From Nostocales cyanobacterium (lineage in GTDB: Bacteria > Cyanobacteriota > Cyanobacteriia > Cyanobacteriales > Nostocaceae): 64,000 bases of DNA. Below the pieces are notes generated by a model that saw nothing but the letters and a program-made list of their open reading frames with translations, made no database searches and was not told where the DNA came from. The stretch is taken from NCBI GenBank assembly GCA_004292695.1, contig RDXV01000001.1, forward strand, positions 55,901 to 119,900, read 5' to 3'. A program made the translations under genes and the position numbers. Position 1 is the stretch's first letter; each line of letters begins with the position of its first letter. Below, piece by piece: positions 1 to 9,583 of this stretch.

Positions 1-299
1 TAAGAAAATATAAATTCAGACAACAAATTATAATAAAATCTGTTTAAATATCAGGTATATACAAAAACCAAAATATTGACATTACCATAATTCTATTTAT
101 TCCTAGTACGAAACTCAACTAATTCAGCGCATTTGTTGGAGTTTGCTCCTTTTTGAAAGAAATTATAAAACCTGCAAGTAAATCTAATTGTCTATCTATT
201 AGATAGAACCGCAGCTACACAAACAAAAACCCTGATTTTTATTTAGTCAACAAAGATAGATTTTATTTGTGTAGTTTTGCAAATTCTATTATCTATGAA

Positions 300-1286
300 T
301 TATTTCAATCTTGCCACTTCCAAAGCCTGTTTAAAATCATCCAAAGAATTAACTGTTACTGCCAATTTCAACATTTCATCCAAAATAGATAGATTAGAAA
401 TCTGAGCTAAAGATGCAGTAATATCTAAAGAAACCTCACCCAGTCGAGCTTGCAAAACAGTTTTGATGTAATTACGAGCATTTTGTAACGCACCAATTTC
501 TTTACCAATCTCCTTACCAATCTCTTTACCGCGTTCTATTGCCATTTCTTCTGTAGGACTGATAAAAGGCATTTTTCTTTCCTCCTCAAAACTGTTAATT
601 TTATTCACTAACTTTCGCTGCAATTGCTCAGGCAAAGTCATCATTTTGTCAATGATTTTAAAGAGTTTAACAATTTGTTCTTTTGTTAAGCCTCTATCAT
701 ACAGTCCACGAATTAATGTCCATTTCCATTGCTCCCGTTCTGTTAAATTCCCAGTGGTTGCTTTAGTTTTCAAATGTGCCATTACTATGATAGCAAATGG
801 ATTATCGCTAGATTCTAATTCCTGCCAGCGAGATTCATAGTCCAGCAGTTTAGCAATGGGAAATTTAAGACTAACTTCACACCCACCAAGGGAATAACCA
901 TAAGCATTAGGTCGCCAATTATTCCTTTCATCACCTAGAACAGCGAGACTAACAACAGGTTTGTGATACAGATCAAAGGAACGGTAATTATAAATATACA
1001 TCCGTTCACCAAAATCTACTTCATATTGACTTTGAATTTCTACATGAATTAATATCCAAACTTCTCGTTTATCCAGTAACCAAACTTGATAAAGTTGATC
1101 AGCAATGCGTTTTTCTGTATCTGATGAAGCTGTAATTTCCTGTAATTCTTTATCTAGGGAACGGGGAGTTTTTGTCCAATCAATTAATTGATGAACTTCA
1201 GGGAAAAAGAAGGTTAAGAAGCTTTCAAAATACTCTGTTAAAGCTTCTTTCCAGGATTCATCATAATTAGCAGTTACTTCTTTCAT
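300..1286 (-). CDS. PD-(D/E)XK nuclease-like protein with DUF4351 tail (Rpn/transposase-derived family)
   Basis: A 328-residue protein of the Rpn/YhgA-like PD-(D/E)XK family, common in multiple copies in filamentous cyanobacteria. The N-terminal half carries the nuclease-like core: an acidic residue near residue 70 and the strand with HVEIQSQ near residue 83, which supplies the E-x-Q catalytic signature. A short GKEI repeat (three copies near residue 255) joins it to a C-terminal helical segment resembling DUF4351. Family members have been linked to DNA cleavage and recombination, but the role in cyanobacteria is not established. It is a lone gene on the minus strand. The start ATG is followed by KEVTANYDESWKEAL, a usual start for this family. 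Confidence 0.8.
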   Translation of the reverse strand: MKEVTANYDESWKEALTEYFESFLTFFFPEVHQLIDWTKTPRSLDKELQEITASSDTEKRIADQLYQVWLLDKREVWILIHVEIQSQYEVDFGERMYIYNYRSFDLYHKPVVSLAVLGDERNNWRPNAYGYSLGGCEVSLKFPIAKLLDYESRWQELESSDNPFAIIVMAHLKTKATTGNLTEREQWKWTLIRGLYDRGLTKEQIVKLFKIIDKMMTLPEQLQRKLVNKINSFEEERKMPFISPTEEMAIERGKEIGKEIGKEIGALQNARNYIKTVLQARLGEVSLDITASLAQISNLSILDEMLKLAVTVNSLDDFKQALEVARLK

Positions 1287-1417
1287 TATTATGGTTTATG
1301 ATATAGCAGAAGGCAAGAGGTAAAGTACACTTATATCAGGTACTTAATCAAAAACCGAAACATTGCCAACACTGCGTCAGTCCTAGTGATGAGCAATAAG
1401 CGCAACATCCTGTAAGT

Positions 1418-1963
1418 GTGAGGTTTATGTTAAATTTAGTCAAGCGCAAACCATCCCACAAAAAACTCAAACGTCAATTACTGATAGTGATGCTGATCAT
1501 TTTCGGTTGGAGTGTCGCCATTGGCTTTATACTAGGTTTGGCTACCAACACTAGCGCCGCAAACCCCCCGGAAATTGGTACTGTAGACGTAGTACCCGCA
1601 AATTATCAACTAGGCCAGGAAATATTTGTAGAAAACTGTTCTACCTGTCATCTAGCTTTACCACCACAGGTATTTCCTACCCAAACTTGGAAAAATATTC
1701 TGGAAGACTCCCAACATTATGGCGCACAAATTACGCCCTTAAAAGGAACAGAACGGAATTTAGTCTGGAAATACGTTTCTATATTTTCCCGTGTTACACT
1801 GGAAAACGAAAATATACCCTATCGTTTAAACAGATCCCGTTATTTTAAAGCCTTACATCCTGATGTAGAATTACCTGATAATGTGACTATGGGTAGTTGT
1901 ATCAGTTGTCATCCTGGTGCAGAAAATTATAACTTCCGTCAATTGACAGCAGAGAGTAATTAG
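1418..1963 (+). CDS. Membrane-anchored dihaem cytochrome c
   Basis: A 181-residue protein with a basic N terminus, one hydrophobic segment (about residues 21-45) and a lumenal or periplasmic domain holding two haem-binding CxxCH motifs, CSTCH at 74-78 and CISCH at 161-165. This fits the dihaem cytochrome c (DHC) family, probably an electron carrier on the outer face of the thylakoid or plasma membrane; its partner is unknown. The GTG at 1418 has no clear ribosome binding site, and an in-frame ATG at 1427 is an equally possible start. It lies upstream of secA on the same strand, 314 bp away, so it is probably a separate transcription unit. Confidence 0.8.
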   Translation: MRFMLNLVKRKPSHKKLKRQLLIVMLIIFGWSVAIGFILGLATNTSAANPPEIGTVDVVPANYQLGQEIFVENCSTCHLALPPQVFPTQTWKNILEDSQHYGAQITPLKGTERNLVWKYVSIFSRVTLENENIPYRLNRSRYFKALHPDVELPDNVTMGSCISCHPGAENYNFRQLTAESN

Positions 1964-2277
1964 AAATTAAAAATTACTGGAAATTACTGGAAATTACTGG
2001 AAATTACCGTAAATTTCAAACTTCAGCGTTTCACTTCCTGCTTTCCAGATGGCGATCGCCAGTTATGATACCATGAAGAAACTTTAATTATAGAATATAA
2101 GTTAAAACCAATCCCATAATCAGGTGATTGGTTAATTTTCATTTCGGATTTGAGTTAATTGTGACATTATACCCATTGACTAGCAAAAAGTCTGAAGTGG
2201 GTGAAAAGTCTATAATTATATAGCTTTTAGCTAAAAATTTAATTTCCGTACCTCTTGTTCTACTTCTATAAACTGCC
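1964..2277. other. Intergenic region with short tandem repeat upstream of secA
   Basis: This gap starts with about four copies of the decamer AAATTACTGG-like unit (1970-2010), followed by a HIP1 octamer near 2051. The remainder is AT-rich and is expected to hold the secA promoter. I see no RNA gene or ORF in it. Confidence 0.5.
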
Positions 2278-5067
2278 ATGCTAAAATTCTTGTTGGGCGA
2301 TCCCAACGCTCGTAAACTAAAAAAGTACCAGCCTTACATTACAGAAATTAATCTCCTAGAGGAAGAAATTCAAGCACTTTCCGATGATGAGTTAAAAGGT
2401 AAAACTACTGAGTTTAAACAACGTCTAGCTAAGGGTGAAACCCTTGATGATATTCTCCCAGAGGCTTTTGCAGTTGTTCGTGAATCTGCAAAACGAGTGT
2501 TAGGATTGCGACACTTTGATGTACAGTTATTGGGAGGAACAATTCTCCACACTGGACAAATTGCCGAAATGAAAACCGGTGAGGGTAAAACCTTGGTAGC
2601 TACCTTACCCAGTTATCTCAATGCTTTAACAGGTAAAGGTGTTCATGTAATTACCGTAAATGATTACCTAGCCCGTCGTGACGCAGAATGGATGGGACAG
2701 GTACACCGTTTCTTAGGTTTAAGTGTGGGACTAATTCAAGCTAACATGAGTCCTACAGAACGGAAGAAAAACTATGACTGTGATATTACCTATGTAACTA
2801 ACAGTGAAATTGGTTTTGACTACCTGCGGGATAACATGGCCACTTCTATGGCCGAAGTTGTACAACGTCCCTTTAATTATTGTGTAATTGATGAAGTAGA
2901 TTCAATTCTCATTGATGAAGCGCGGACACCGCTGATTATTTCTGGTCAGGTAGAAAGACCCACAGAAAAGTACCTACAAGCGGCGGAAATTGCCTTTACC
3001 CTCAAAAATGAAGAACATTACGAAGTAGACGAAAAAGCGCGAAACGTACTGTTAACTGATGAAGGTTTTGCAGAGGCAGAGAACCTGTTAAATGTGACAG
3101 ATTTGTTTGATCCAGAAAACCCCTGGGCGCACTTTGTCTTCAATGCTATTAAAGCCAAAGAGTTATTCATCAAAGATGTTAACTACATGGTGAGAAATGA
3201 TGAAGTTGTCATTGTGGATGAATTTACAGGTCGGGTGTTACCTGGACGACGTTGGAGTGATGGTTTACACCAAGCCATTGAAGCTAAGGAACGGGTAGAA
3301 ATTCAACCAGAAACCCAAACTTTGGCAACTATCACCTATCAAAACCTGTTTTTGCTATATCCCAAATTGGGGGGAATGACAGGAACAGCAAAAACCGAAG
3401 AGGTGGAATTTGAAAAGATTTATAAATTAGAAGTAAGCATAATTCCCACCAACCGGGAAAGAAGAAGACAAGACTTATCAGATATGGTGTTTAAAACCGA
3501 AGCTGGTAAGTGGCGGGCGATCGCCAGAGAATGTGCAGAAATGCACGAAAGCGGTAGACCGGTATTAGTAGGGACAACCAGCGTTGAAAAATCAGAACTT
3601 CTCAGCCGACTGCTGAAAGAAATGAACATTCCCCATGAGTTACTCAACGCTAGACCGGAAAACGTAGAACGGGAAGCGGAAATTGTCGCCCAAGCGGGAC
3701 GGAGAGGGGCTGTAACCATCGCTACTAACATGGCAGGAAGGGGTACAGACATCATCTTAGGTGGTAACTCTGAATACATGGCGCGGTTGAAACTGCGGGA
3801 ATATTTTATGCCTCGCATCGTCAGTCCCGAAGATGAAGATAGCTTTGGTGTGCAAAGAGTAGCGGGACTTCCCAGCGGACACGGTGGCGGCCAGGGTTTT
3901 GTTCCTGGTAAAAAGGTGAAAAGCTGGCGTGCTTCCCCGGAAATTTTCCCCACTGAGTTATCCAAGGAAACAGAACAACTGCTAAAAGCTGCGGTAGAAG
4001 TAGCAGTTAAGGAATATGGGGAACGTAGTTTACCGGAATTGGAAGCTGAGGAAAAGATAGCTGTTGCAGCGGAAAAAGCACCTACGGATGATCCTGTAAT
4101 TCAGAAATTACGGGAGGCATACCAACGCATTAAACATGAGTATGAAGAGTTAACTGGTGCTGAACATGATGATGTGATCCAACGTGGTGGGTTACACGTC
4201 ATTGGCACAGAACGTCATGAATCACGACGGATTGATAACCAGTTACGCGGACGTGCTGGTAGACAAGGGGACCCTGGAACGACAAGATTTTTCCTCAGTT
4301 TAGAGGATAACTTGTTAAGGATCTTTGGGGGCGATCGCGTTGCAGGTTTAATGAATGCGTTCCAAGTAGAGGAAGATATGCCTATTGAGTCGGGTATGTT
4401 AACTCGCAGTTTGGAAGGCGCACAGAAAAAGGTTGAAACTTATTACTACGACATCCGTAAACAGGTGTTTGAGTATGACGAAGTAATGAATAACCAACGT
4501 CGTGCTATTTATGCGGAACGTCGCCGGGTGTTGGAAGGTCAAGACCTCAAGGAACAGGTGATTAAATACGCTGAGAAGACGATGGATGACATCGTTGACT
4601 ATTACATCAACCCTGAATTACCTTCGGAAGAATGGGAGTTAGAGAAGTTGGTGGATAAGGTGAAGGAGTTTGTATATCTGTTGTCTGATATGCAGTCTAG
4701 TCAGTTGGAGGATATGGGAGTACCGGAAATTAAGGCTTTCCTCCATGAACAGGCGCGGATAGCTTATGATATTAAGGAAGCGCAAATTGATCAGATTCAA
4801 CCGGGTTTGATGCGTCAAGCGGAACGGTTTTTTATTCTCCAACGCATAGATACTTTATGGAGAGAACATTTGCAACAAATGGACGCTTTACGTGAGTCTG
4901 TTGGTTTGCGTGGTTATGGGCAAAAAGATCCTCTGATTGAGTATAAGAGTGAGGGTTATGAGTTGTTCTTGGATATGATGGTGAATATCCGCCGTGATGT
5001 GGTTTATTCGCTGTTTATGTTCCAGCCTCAACCTCAGCCTACGGCGCAGACTTCGGAGATGGTTTAG
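2278..5067 (+). CDS. secA: Preprotein translocase ATPase SecA
   Basis: A full-length 929-residue SecA, the motor ATPase that drives preproteins through SecYEG in the plasma and thylakoid membranes. Visible motifs are Walker A MKTGEGKT (about residue 99), the [15 protein letters not shown]alker B region (about 206) and the motif VI region with [23 protein letters not shown] (about 645-668, quoted in part). A 60-80 residue insertion in the second nucleotide-binding domain (about 530-610) makes it longer than the E. coli enzyme, as I recall from other cyanobacteria. The C terminus ends in a Pro/Gln-rich tail and lacks the zinc-binding CxCxnCH motif. It is an independent gene followed by a hairpin terminator. 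Confidence 0.98.
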   Translation: MLKFLLGDPNARKLKKYQPYITEINLLEEEIQALSDDELKGKTTEFKQRLAKGETLDDILPEAFAVVRESAKRVLGLRHFDVQLLGGTILHTGQIAEMKTGEGKTLVATLPSYLNALTGKGVHVITVNDYLARRDAEWMGQVHRFLGLSVGLIQANMSPTERKKNYDCDITYVTNSEIGFDYLRDNMATSMAEVVQRPFNYCVIDEVDSILIDEARTPLIISGQVERPTEKYLQAAEIAFTLKNEEHYEVDEKARNVLLTDEGFAEAENLLNVTDLFDPENPWAHFVFNAIKAKELFIKDVNYMVRNDEVVIVDEFTGRVLPGRRWSDGLHQAIEAKERVEIQPETQTLATITYQNLFLLYPKLGGMTGTAKTEEVEFEKIYKLEVSIIPTNRERRRQDLSDMVFKTEAGKWRAIARECAEMHESGRPVLVGTTSVEKSELLSRLLKEMNIPHELLNARPENVEREAEIVAQAGRRGAVTIATNMAGRGTDIILGGNSEYMARLKLREYFMPRIVSPEDEDSFGVQRVAGLPSGHGGGQGFVPGKKVKSWRASPEIFPTELSKETEQLLKAAVEVAVKEYGERSLPELEAEEKIAVAAEKAPTDDPVIQKLREAYQRIKHEYEELTGAEHDDVIQRGGLHVIGTERHESRRIDNQLRGRAGRQGDPGTTRFFLSLEDNLLRIFGGDRVAGLMNAFQVEEDMPIESGMLTRSLEGAQKKVETYYYDIRKQVFEYDEVMNNQRRAIYAERRRVLEGQDLKEQVIKYAEKTMDDIVDYYINPELPSEEWELEKLVDKVKEFVYLLSDMQSSQLEDMGVPEIKAFLHEQARIAYDIKEAQIDQIQPGLMRQAERFFILQRIDTLWREHLQQMDALRESVGLRGYGQKDPLIEYKSEGYELFLDMMVNIRRDVVYSLFMFQPQPQPTAQTSEMV

Positions 5068-5076
5068 GTTTTTTTC

Positions 5077-5126
5077 ACGCAGAGACGCGGAGGCGCAAGA
5101 GAGGCGTTTTCTGCGTCTTTTGTTTT
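5077..5126 (+). terminator. Hairpin terminator after secA
   Basis: Arms ACGCAGAGACGC and GCGTTTTCTGCGT can pair (7 perfect outer base pairs) and are followed by a T-rich run (TCTTTTGTTTT). The 5' arm belongs to the dispersed CACGCAGAGACGC repeat family that also occurs near 8285 and 34058 in this window, so a genomic repeat seems to have been adopted as the secA terminator. Confidence 0.6.
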
Positions 5127-5191
5127 AAATTTAGGTAGAGAGTTACTTTTTTTAATCTTGACATTACTATTTTCAATTCAAGGAGAGAGTT

Positions 5192-6694
5192 ATGGAGGAT
5201 CAAGTTAAAGCCAAAAAAAGCGATATACTGTATCGCAATTCTATATATCCAGATGCCGAAAGTATCTTCTCATTTCAACCCAAATCAATAGAAGATATTA
5301 AAGATGATTGTATAGTTGTACTTGATACAAATTCATTGCTTGTTCCTTATATGACAGGCAAAGAAAGCCTTGAGCAAATCAGTAAAATATATAAATTATT
5401 AGTAGATAGTAAACGGCTTGTAATTCCTGGGCAGTCAGCACGAGAATTTGCTGAACATAGAGTCACTAAACTAAAGGAATTATATCAGCAAGTTTCTAGG
5501 AAGAAAACTAACTTAGCTCTCTTGGGTAGTTATCCCTTGCTAGAGGGTTTAATAGCCTATCAAAAAGCTATTGAGTTTGAAAAAAAATTAAATGATTCAA
5601 TTCGTGAGTATAACAAGTTAATAGATGAAATACTTGATAATATTAGGCAATGGTATTGGAATGATCCAGTTAGTAAGTTATATAGCTCTCTTTTCGCTAG
5701 AGATGTAGTATTGGATATTAAGATTGAAAAAGAAGAATTACAACAAAGAATAAAAGATGATTTTGAAAATAAGATACCACCAGGATATAAAGATGCAAAT
5801 AAGCCAGATGGCGGAGTGGGTGATGTAATAATCTGGTACACTATCTTAGAACTTGGAAAAGTTCATAATAAGAGTGTTCTTTTTGTATCTTCTGATCAAA
5901 AACCTGATTGGTGGAGTCAAAGTGAAAATCGTCCCTTGTATCCTCGTTATGAGCTTGTAGAAGAATTTCGTCGTGCTTCAGATGGTCAATCTTTTCACAT
6001 AATAAAATTTTCAGAATTTCTCAATTTCTATGGTGCTAGTAAAGAGGTTGTAGAAGAAATAAGGAAGGAAGAAGTTCAATCTCATATCGGACACTCAAGG
6101 CAGAAATCCTCTAAAGCTGATAAAGCTGATTTGATATTATTGTCATCTGAAATTGAAAAAGAATTACGCAACCTGCTTGGTAGTATGGGACTTATAGATA
6201 AGTCTCGTAATACATTTTTATCAAATATTAAACTTTTAGAGCCTTACGGATTTACAGAACTAGAAATAGCTAATCAGTTCTCGAAAATACGTAATCGAGT
6301 TGTTCATGGACAGGAAGCAGATTTAGATGATATATCTTGGGCAATTAATGCTGGAATATTAATCCTAGAACAAATTCAAGCTATTCCACATGAAATTCAT
6401 ATAGTTTATCACTCAGGAATACCACTGTATTCTGACCGAGAATGTAATCAAATTCGAGATTCTGTCAATGGTGTAATTCTTGAAATAAGAATGTATCCTG
6501 GTGATGCGTTTGTCTCATTACGTATATTTCCGACAACTTGCACACATTTTTTGAAGGGAAAGATAGTTGCTTGGGAATGGAATTTAAATAATGTGTGGGG
6601 AGAATCTTGGTATCGTGATCCTGATACAAATGAAATTAAAGTTGCATGGTCATCGTCTGCTGAATTTGTTGGTCGCAATTTAAATGATTTATAA
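5192..6694 (+). CDS. PIN-like RNase domain fused to a HEPN-like domain
   Basis: A 500-residue protein with two nuclease-like modules. The N-terminal part fits a PIN-like (PIN_8-type) domain: VVLDTNSLL with Asp45, an acidic pair in SAREFAEH (Glu85, Glu88), GDVIIW with Asp211 and SSDQKPDWW with Asp235. The central region (about 315-400) is helical and carries RNRVVH at 367-372, the R-x4-H signature of HEPN RNases. The C-terminal 100 residues are unrecognised. PIN and HEPN domains are both common RNA-cleaving effectors in toxin and phage-defence systems, so an RNase effector role is inferred. AAGGAGAG precedes the ATG. It has a stand-alone position beside the toxin-antitoxin genes that follow. 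Confidence 0.75.
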   Translation: MEDQVKAKKSDILYRNSIYPDAESIFSFQPKSIEDIKDDCIVVLDTNSLLVPYMTGKESLEQISKIYKLLVDSKRLVIPGQSAREFAEHRVTKLKELYQQVSRKKTNLALLGSYPLLEGLIAYQKAIEFEKKLNDSIREYNKLIDEILDNIRQWYWNDPVSKLYSSLFARDVVLDIKIEKEELQQRIKDDFENKIPPGYKDANKPDGGVGDVIIWYTILELGKVHNKSVLFVSSDQKPDWWSQSENRPLYPRYELVEEFRRASDGQSFHIIKFSEFLNFYGASKEVVEEIRKEEVQSHIGHSRQKSSKADKADLILLSSEIEKELRNLLGSMGLIDKSRNTFLSNIKLLEPYGFTELEIANQFSKIRNRVVHGQEADLDDISWAINAGILILEQIQAIPHEIHIVYHSGIPLYSDRECNQIRDSVNGVILEIRMYPGDAFVSLRIFPTTCTHFLKGKIVAWEWNLNNVWGESWYRDPDTNEIKVAWSSSAEFVGRNLNDL

Positions 6695-6767
6695 TTCAAA
6701 TAATAACCACCCTTGACTGATTTTGATTTCCCAAAACCAAGTATTTCATAACACTAGGAAGAAACTT

Positions 6768-6971
6768 ATGACTGTATCTATTTCTGATCAAATTATTGAA
6801 CAATTAAAAATCATGCCTCAAGACTTGCAATATCAAGTCCTGGAATTTGCCCGCAATTTGACAAAATCAAACATCAAAGGTGTTCCCGGTAAAGAATTAC
6901 TACATTTTGCAGGTTCAATACCCAAAGAAGATTTACAGCTAATGAGTGAAGCAATAAAACAAGATTGTTAA
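6768..6971 (+). CDS. DUF2281-type small antitoxin
   Basis: A 67-residue protein beginning MTVSISDQIIEQLK, with the pattern of DUF2281 proteins: a short helical N terminus ending LEFARNL and a C-terminal acidic tail that would bind a toxin. The ATG at 6768 is preferred over an upstream ATG at 6723 because AGGAAG lies seven to twelve bases before it. DUF2281 proteins usually precede a VapC-like PIN toxin; here the following gene is a UPF0175 protein instead. A decayed copy of this gene lies at 8160. Confidence 0.7.
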   Translation: MTVSISDQIIEQLKIMPQDLQYQVLEFARNLTKSNIKGVPGKELLHFAGSIPKEDLQLMSEAIKQDC

Positions 6972-7002
6972 TATATTGACATCAAGTATTTTTTTACAGC
7001 GT

Positions 7003-7242
7003 ATGACTTCCATTAACTTACAATTATCATCTGATTTAATTAACGAAGGTGAGCAAGCAATTCGTAAAGAATTAGCTTTACAATTGTATGAGCAAAATAT
7101 CTTTACCTTTGGTCAAGCGCGACGTTTAGCTAATTTATCTGTTTGGGAATTTCAGATGCTTTTAGGAAACAGGAAAATTCAACGACATTATACTCAAGTT
7201 GATTTATTGGAAGATGTCAAGACTATTCAAGAAGGTTTTTAA
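7003..7242 (+). CDS. UPF0175 family antitoxin
   Basis: A 79-residue UPF0175 protein: acidic N terminus, then a small helix-turn-helix in which FTFGQARRLANLSVWEFQMLLG is the family core (about residues 29-50, quoted in parts: FTFGQARRLA, SVWEFQMLL). UPF0175 proteins act as antitoxins for DUF3368 PIN toxins, and such a gene follows six bases downstream. The first in-frame start is a TTG at 6976; the ATG at 7003 gives the normal family length. Confidence 0.8.
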   Translation: MTSINLQLSSDLINEGEQAIRKELALQLYEQNIFTFGQARRLANLSVWEFQMLLGNRKIQRHYTQVDLLEDVKTIQEGF

Positions 7243-7247
7243 TAATT

Positions 7248-7736
7248 GTGACTGTTATTTGCAATGCTACACCTTTAATTAATTTTGCTGCTATTAATCG
7301 TCTGGATATTTTAAAAGATGTATTTGGAGAAGTTCTAATTCCCCAAGCAGTTTATGATGAAACAACAGTTTCAGGTTATCTGTGGTCACAATTTATTTTA
7401 CAAGCTGTTGCTTCTGGATGGCTACAAGTTCGTAATGTGTCAAATATATACCCTATTATTTCCCCAGAACTAGATGATGGAGAACGAGAAGCTATTGCGT
7501 TATCTCTTGAAACTGGTATACATAAAATTTTGTTAGATGAACAGGAAGCTCGCAAAGTAGCTCAAAGTGTAGGATTGCGATTAATTGGGACTCTTGGGAT
7601 TCTTTTATTAGCTAAAGAAAGACAGATTATTCATGAAATAAAACCCCTACTTGATGCGATGATTGATGTGGCTCAATATTGGGTAAATACAAAGTTGTAT
7701 GAACAAGTTTTAAAGCAAGCAGGAGAGTTAATCTAA
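7248..7736 (+). CDS. DUF3368 PIN-domain toxin (VapC-like RNase)
   Basis: A 162-residue PIN-fold protein of the DUF3368 family. It opens MTVICNATPLINFA, in which Asn5 replaces the usual first Asp, as is normal for DUF3368. Conserved acidic positions follow in VYDETT, LDDGEREAIAL and ILLDEQEARKVA. The predicted role is an RNase toxin neutralised by the UPF0175 protein encoded directly upstream. The start is GTG at 7248, five bases after the antitoxin stop codon, which implies translational coupling. Confidence 0.85.
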   Translation: MTVICNATPLINFAAINRLDILKDVFGEVLIPQAVYDETTVSGYLWSQFILQAVASGWLQVRNVSNIYPIISPELDDGEREAIALSLETGIHKILLDEQEARKVAQSVGLRLIGTLGILLLAKERQIIHEIKPLLDAMIDVAQYWVNTKLYEQVLKQAGELI

Positions 7737-7802
7737 TTATTGAGCTATACTTAAATTAAGTATAATAAATTGAGTTAAAATAAGAAGAAAAAATAAATAA
7801 TC

Positions 7803-8120
7803 ATGACAGAAAATATTGAAATAACAAGTAGTAGCGGTAACGTATTTGCTGATTTAGGTTTACCCAACCCAGAAGAAATGTTAGTCAAAGCAGAACTAGC
7901 ACGAAAAATCAGTAATGCTATCACTGCACGTCATATCACCCAAGCAGAAGCGGCTGAATTATTAGGAATTGATCAGCCAAAAGTTTCTGCTTTAATGAGA
8001 GGAAGACTTACAGGTTTTTCTCTAGAAAGAATGTTTAGATTTCTGAATACTTTGGGAATTGATGTAGAAATTACAGTCAAACCTAAATCGAGAGATAATG
8101 CACGGATAACAGTAGTTTAA
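7803..8120 (+). CDS. HigA-like XRE-family antitoxin, apparently orphan
   Basis: A 105-residue protein with an N-terminal extension containing FADLGLPNPEEML, then a helix-turn-helix (TQAEAAELLGIDQPKVSALMRG, about residues 41-62, quoted in parts: TQAEAAELLG, PKVSALMRG). This is the HigA-type HTH_37 architecture. The normal partner is a Gp49/RelE-like toxin encoded just upstream. Here the upstream neighbour is the DUF3368 PIN toxin 66 bp away, so the gene is either an orphan or has been recruited as an autorepressor of the neighbouring module. Confidence 0.85.
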   Translation: MTENIEITSSSGNVFADLGLPNPEEMLVKAELARKISNAITARHITQAEAAELLGIDQPKVSALMRGRLTGFSLERMFRFLNTLGIDVEITVKPKSRDNARITVV

Positions 8121-8159
8121 TTTGGACTCGTTCAAAGTCAAAATTCAAAGAATAAATTT

Positions 8160-8262
8160 ATGACTAAATCTATTTCTAATCAAATTATTTAACAATTAAA
8201 AATCATGCCTCAAGACTGACAACATCAAATCCTATAAATTGCCCACAACTTGACAAAATAAA
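8160..8262 (+). pseudogene. Decayed copy of the DUF2281 antitoxin gene
   Basis: From the ATG at 8160 the sequence follows the 5' half of the intact gene at 6768 almost base for base (ATGACT.TATCTATTTCT, then AACAATTAAAAATCATGCC, then CTCAAGACT). It carries nonsense changes, including GAA to TAA at codon 11 and a TGA shortly after, and a lost base in CAAGACTTGCAA. Similarity fades at about 8262. It is a dead duplicate left downstream of the toxin-antitoxin block, so the block has been rearranged or duplicated. Confidence 0.85.
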
Positions 8263-8271
8263 AAATATTCT

Positions 8272-8312
8272 CATCTTACTCTCTGCGACTCTGCGCCTCT
8301 GCGTGAAAAAAA
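8272..8312. repeat. Dispersed CTCTGCGCCTCTGCGTG repeat
   Basis: The stretch with CTCTGCGACTCTGCGCCTCTGCG is one of the 'CGCAGAGACGCAGAG' repeats found all over Nostocales genomes. It is the reverse orientation of the copies after secA (5077) and after pfkA (34058). The rest of the gap up to 8412 contains nothing else that I can recognise. Confidence 0.6.
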
Positions 8313-8412
8313 TCATTCCCCAAATAAAAAACAACTCAATTCCACCATACCAAATATCAAAAATAACCAATATCATAAGTAATTAAACACACACAACCTG
8401 AAACAAACCACC

Positions 8413-9570
8413 ATGAAAATCACCAAACGGATCACCAACTGGCTAGAAACCCACGCCTCAGCGCCCAGTTATGGTGGTTGGGTACTCACAGGAGTATCTC
8501 TCAGTTACTTAGGTGCTGCTATCAACACAATGGCAGGTTGGTTATACGTCATTAGTGGAGTATGTCTAGCACTCTTAGGTTTATCCGTTTTCCTAGCACC
8601 GCGATCGCTTAAAAATCTCATCGTCAAACGTTCCCCCATTCCTCCCATTACCGCAGGAGATGATCTGAGTATAGAACTAGAAATCTACAACCCCACTCAA
8701 AAACCAGTTACATTATTGCAAATATCCGACACATTACCCTTCATCTTAGGTGAACCCAACAAACAACCCATAGATATCATCCAACCACAACAACATTACC
8801 GCTGGCATTACTACCAACCCACCCAAAAACGCGGACTATACAAATGGCAAAACATAGAACTAGCCACCGGTGCGCCCTGGGGTTTATTTTGGTGTCGTCG
8901 TCAAAGAGAATGTGCCGCCATAGCCATAGTTTACCCCACCGTCCTACCCCTGACTAACTGCCCCCTAGTAGACGAAATTGGCCAAGACGACAGTCAAAGA
9001 AATGATCCGCGTGGAAAACCCCTACAACTAGCCACATCTGGTTTAGTGCGATCGCTTCGTCCTTACCGCATCGGCGATCCCACCCGTCTCATCCATTGGC
9101 GTACTAGCGCCCGTTATGGAGAGTTACGAGTCAGAGAACTAGAAATTATTACAGGTGGCCAAGAAATAATTATTGCCTTAGATACCGCAGCTAAATGGGA
9201 ACAAGAACAATTTGAACAAGCAGTCATCGCCGCCGCATCCCTATATTTTTACGCCCAAAGACAAGAATTACAAGTGCAACTATGGACAGCAGCAACAGGA
9301 GTAGTTAAAGGTGATGTCACAATTTTAGAAGCTCTGGCAGCAACCAACCCCTTAGAAGAAGACAACCAACCACCAGAAACAGCACCCCTAATATGGCTTA
9401 CCCAAAACCCCCTCACCCTATCTAACTTACCCGCTGGTAGTCGTTGGGTACTCTGGCAAGATCCTAATTCATCAGCAAAAATGATAGTTAACCAAGACTA
9501 CCCCGGCATCATTTTAGATAGTGAACAAGAATTGCAACTACAACTACAAAAACCATTAGCCTCATTTTGA
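8413..9570 (+). CDS. DUF58 domain protein (MoxR-associated type)
   Basis: A 385-residue protein with two N-terminal membrane segments (about residues 22-62), a beta-rich extracytoplasmic-type region and the DUF58 signature near residue 215-240: RPYRIGDPTRLIHW followed by ARYGELRVRELE. DUF58 proteins have a von Willebrand A-like fold and usually work with a MoxR AAA+ ATPase in assembly of envelope proteins. No moxR gene is next to it here. The codons are noticeably richer in C than in neighbouring genes (for example the run of ACC and AAC codons at the start). The function is inferred only at family level. Confidence 0.85.
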   Translation: MKITKRITNWLETHASAPSYGGWVLTGVSLSYLGAAINTMAGWLYVISGVCLALLGLSVFLAPRSLKNLIVKRSPIPPITAGDDLSIELEIYNPTQKPVTLLQISDTLPFILGEPNKQPIDIIQPQQHYRWHYYQPTQKRGLYKWQNIELATGAPWGLFWCRRQRECAAIAIVYPTVLPLTNCPLVDEIGQDDSQRNDPRGKPLQLATSGLVRSLRPYRIGDPTRLIHWRTSARYGELRVRELEIITGGQEIIIALDTAAKWEQEQFEQAVIAAASLYFYAQRQELQVQLWTAATGVVKGDVTILEALAATNPLEEDNQPPETAPLIWLTQNPLTLSNLPAGSRWVLWQDPNSSAKMIVNQDYPGIILDSEQELQLQLQKPLASF

Positions 9571-9583
9571 CAGGAAGCAGGGA

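Noticed and set aside
1..299. Gene or regulatory feature at the left edge
   Set aside because: The stretch is AT-rich, with stops in all frames that I checked and no recognisable motif; it could hold the promoter of a gene outside the window.
3420..3965. 181-residue ORF antisense to secA
   Set aside because: Shadow frame of a strongly conserved gene; Ser/Pro-rich composition typical of antisense reading.
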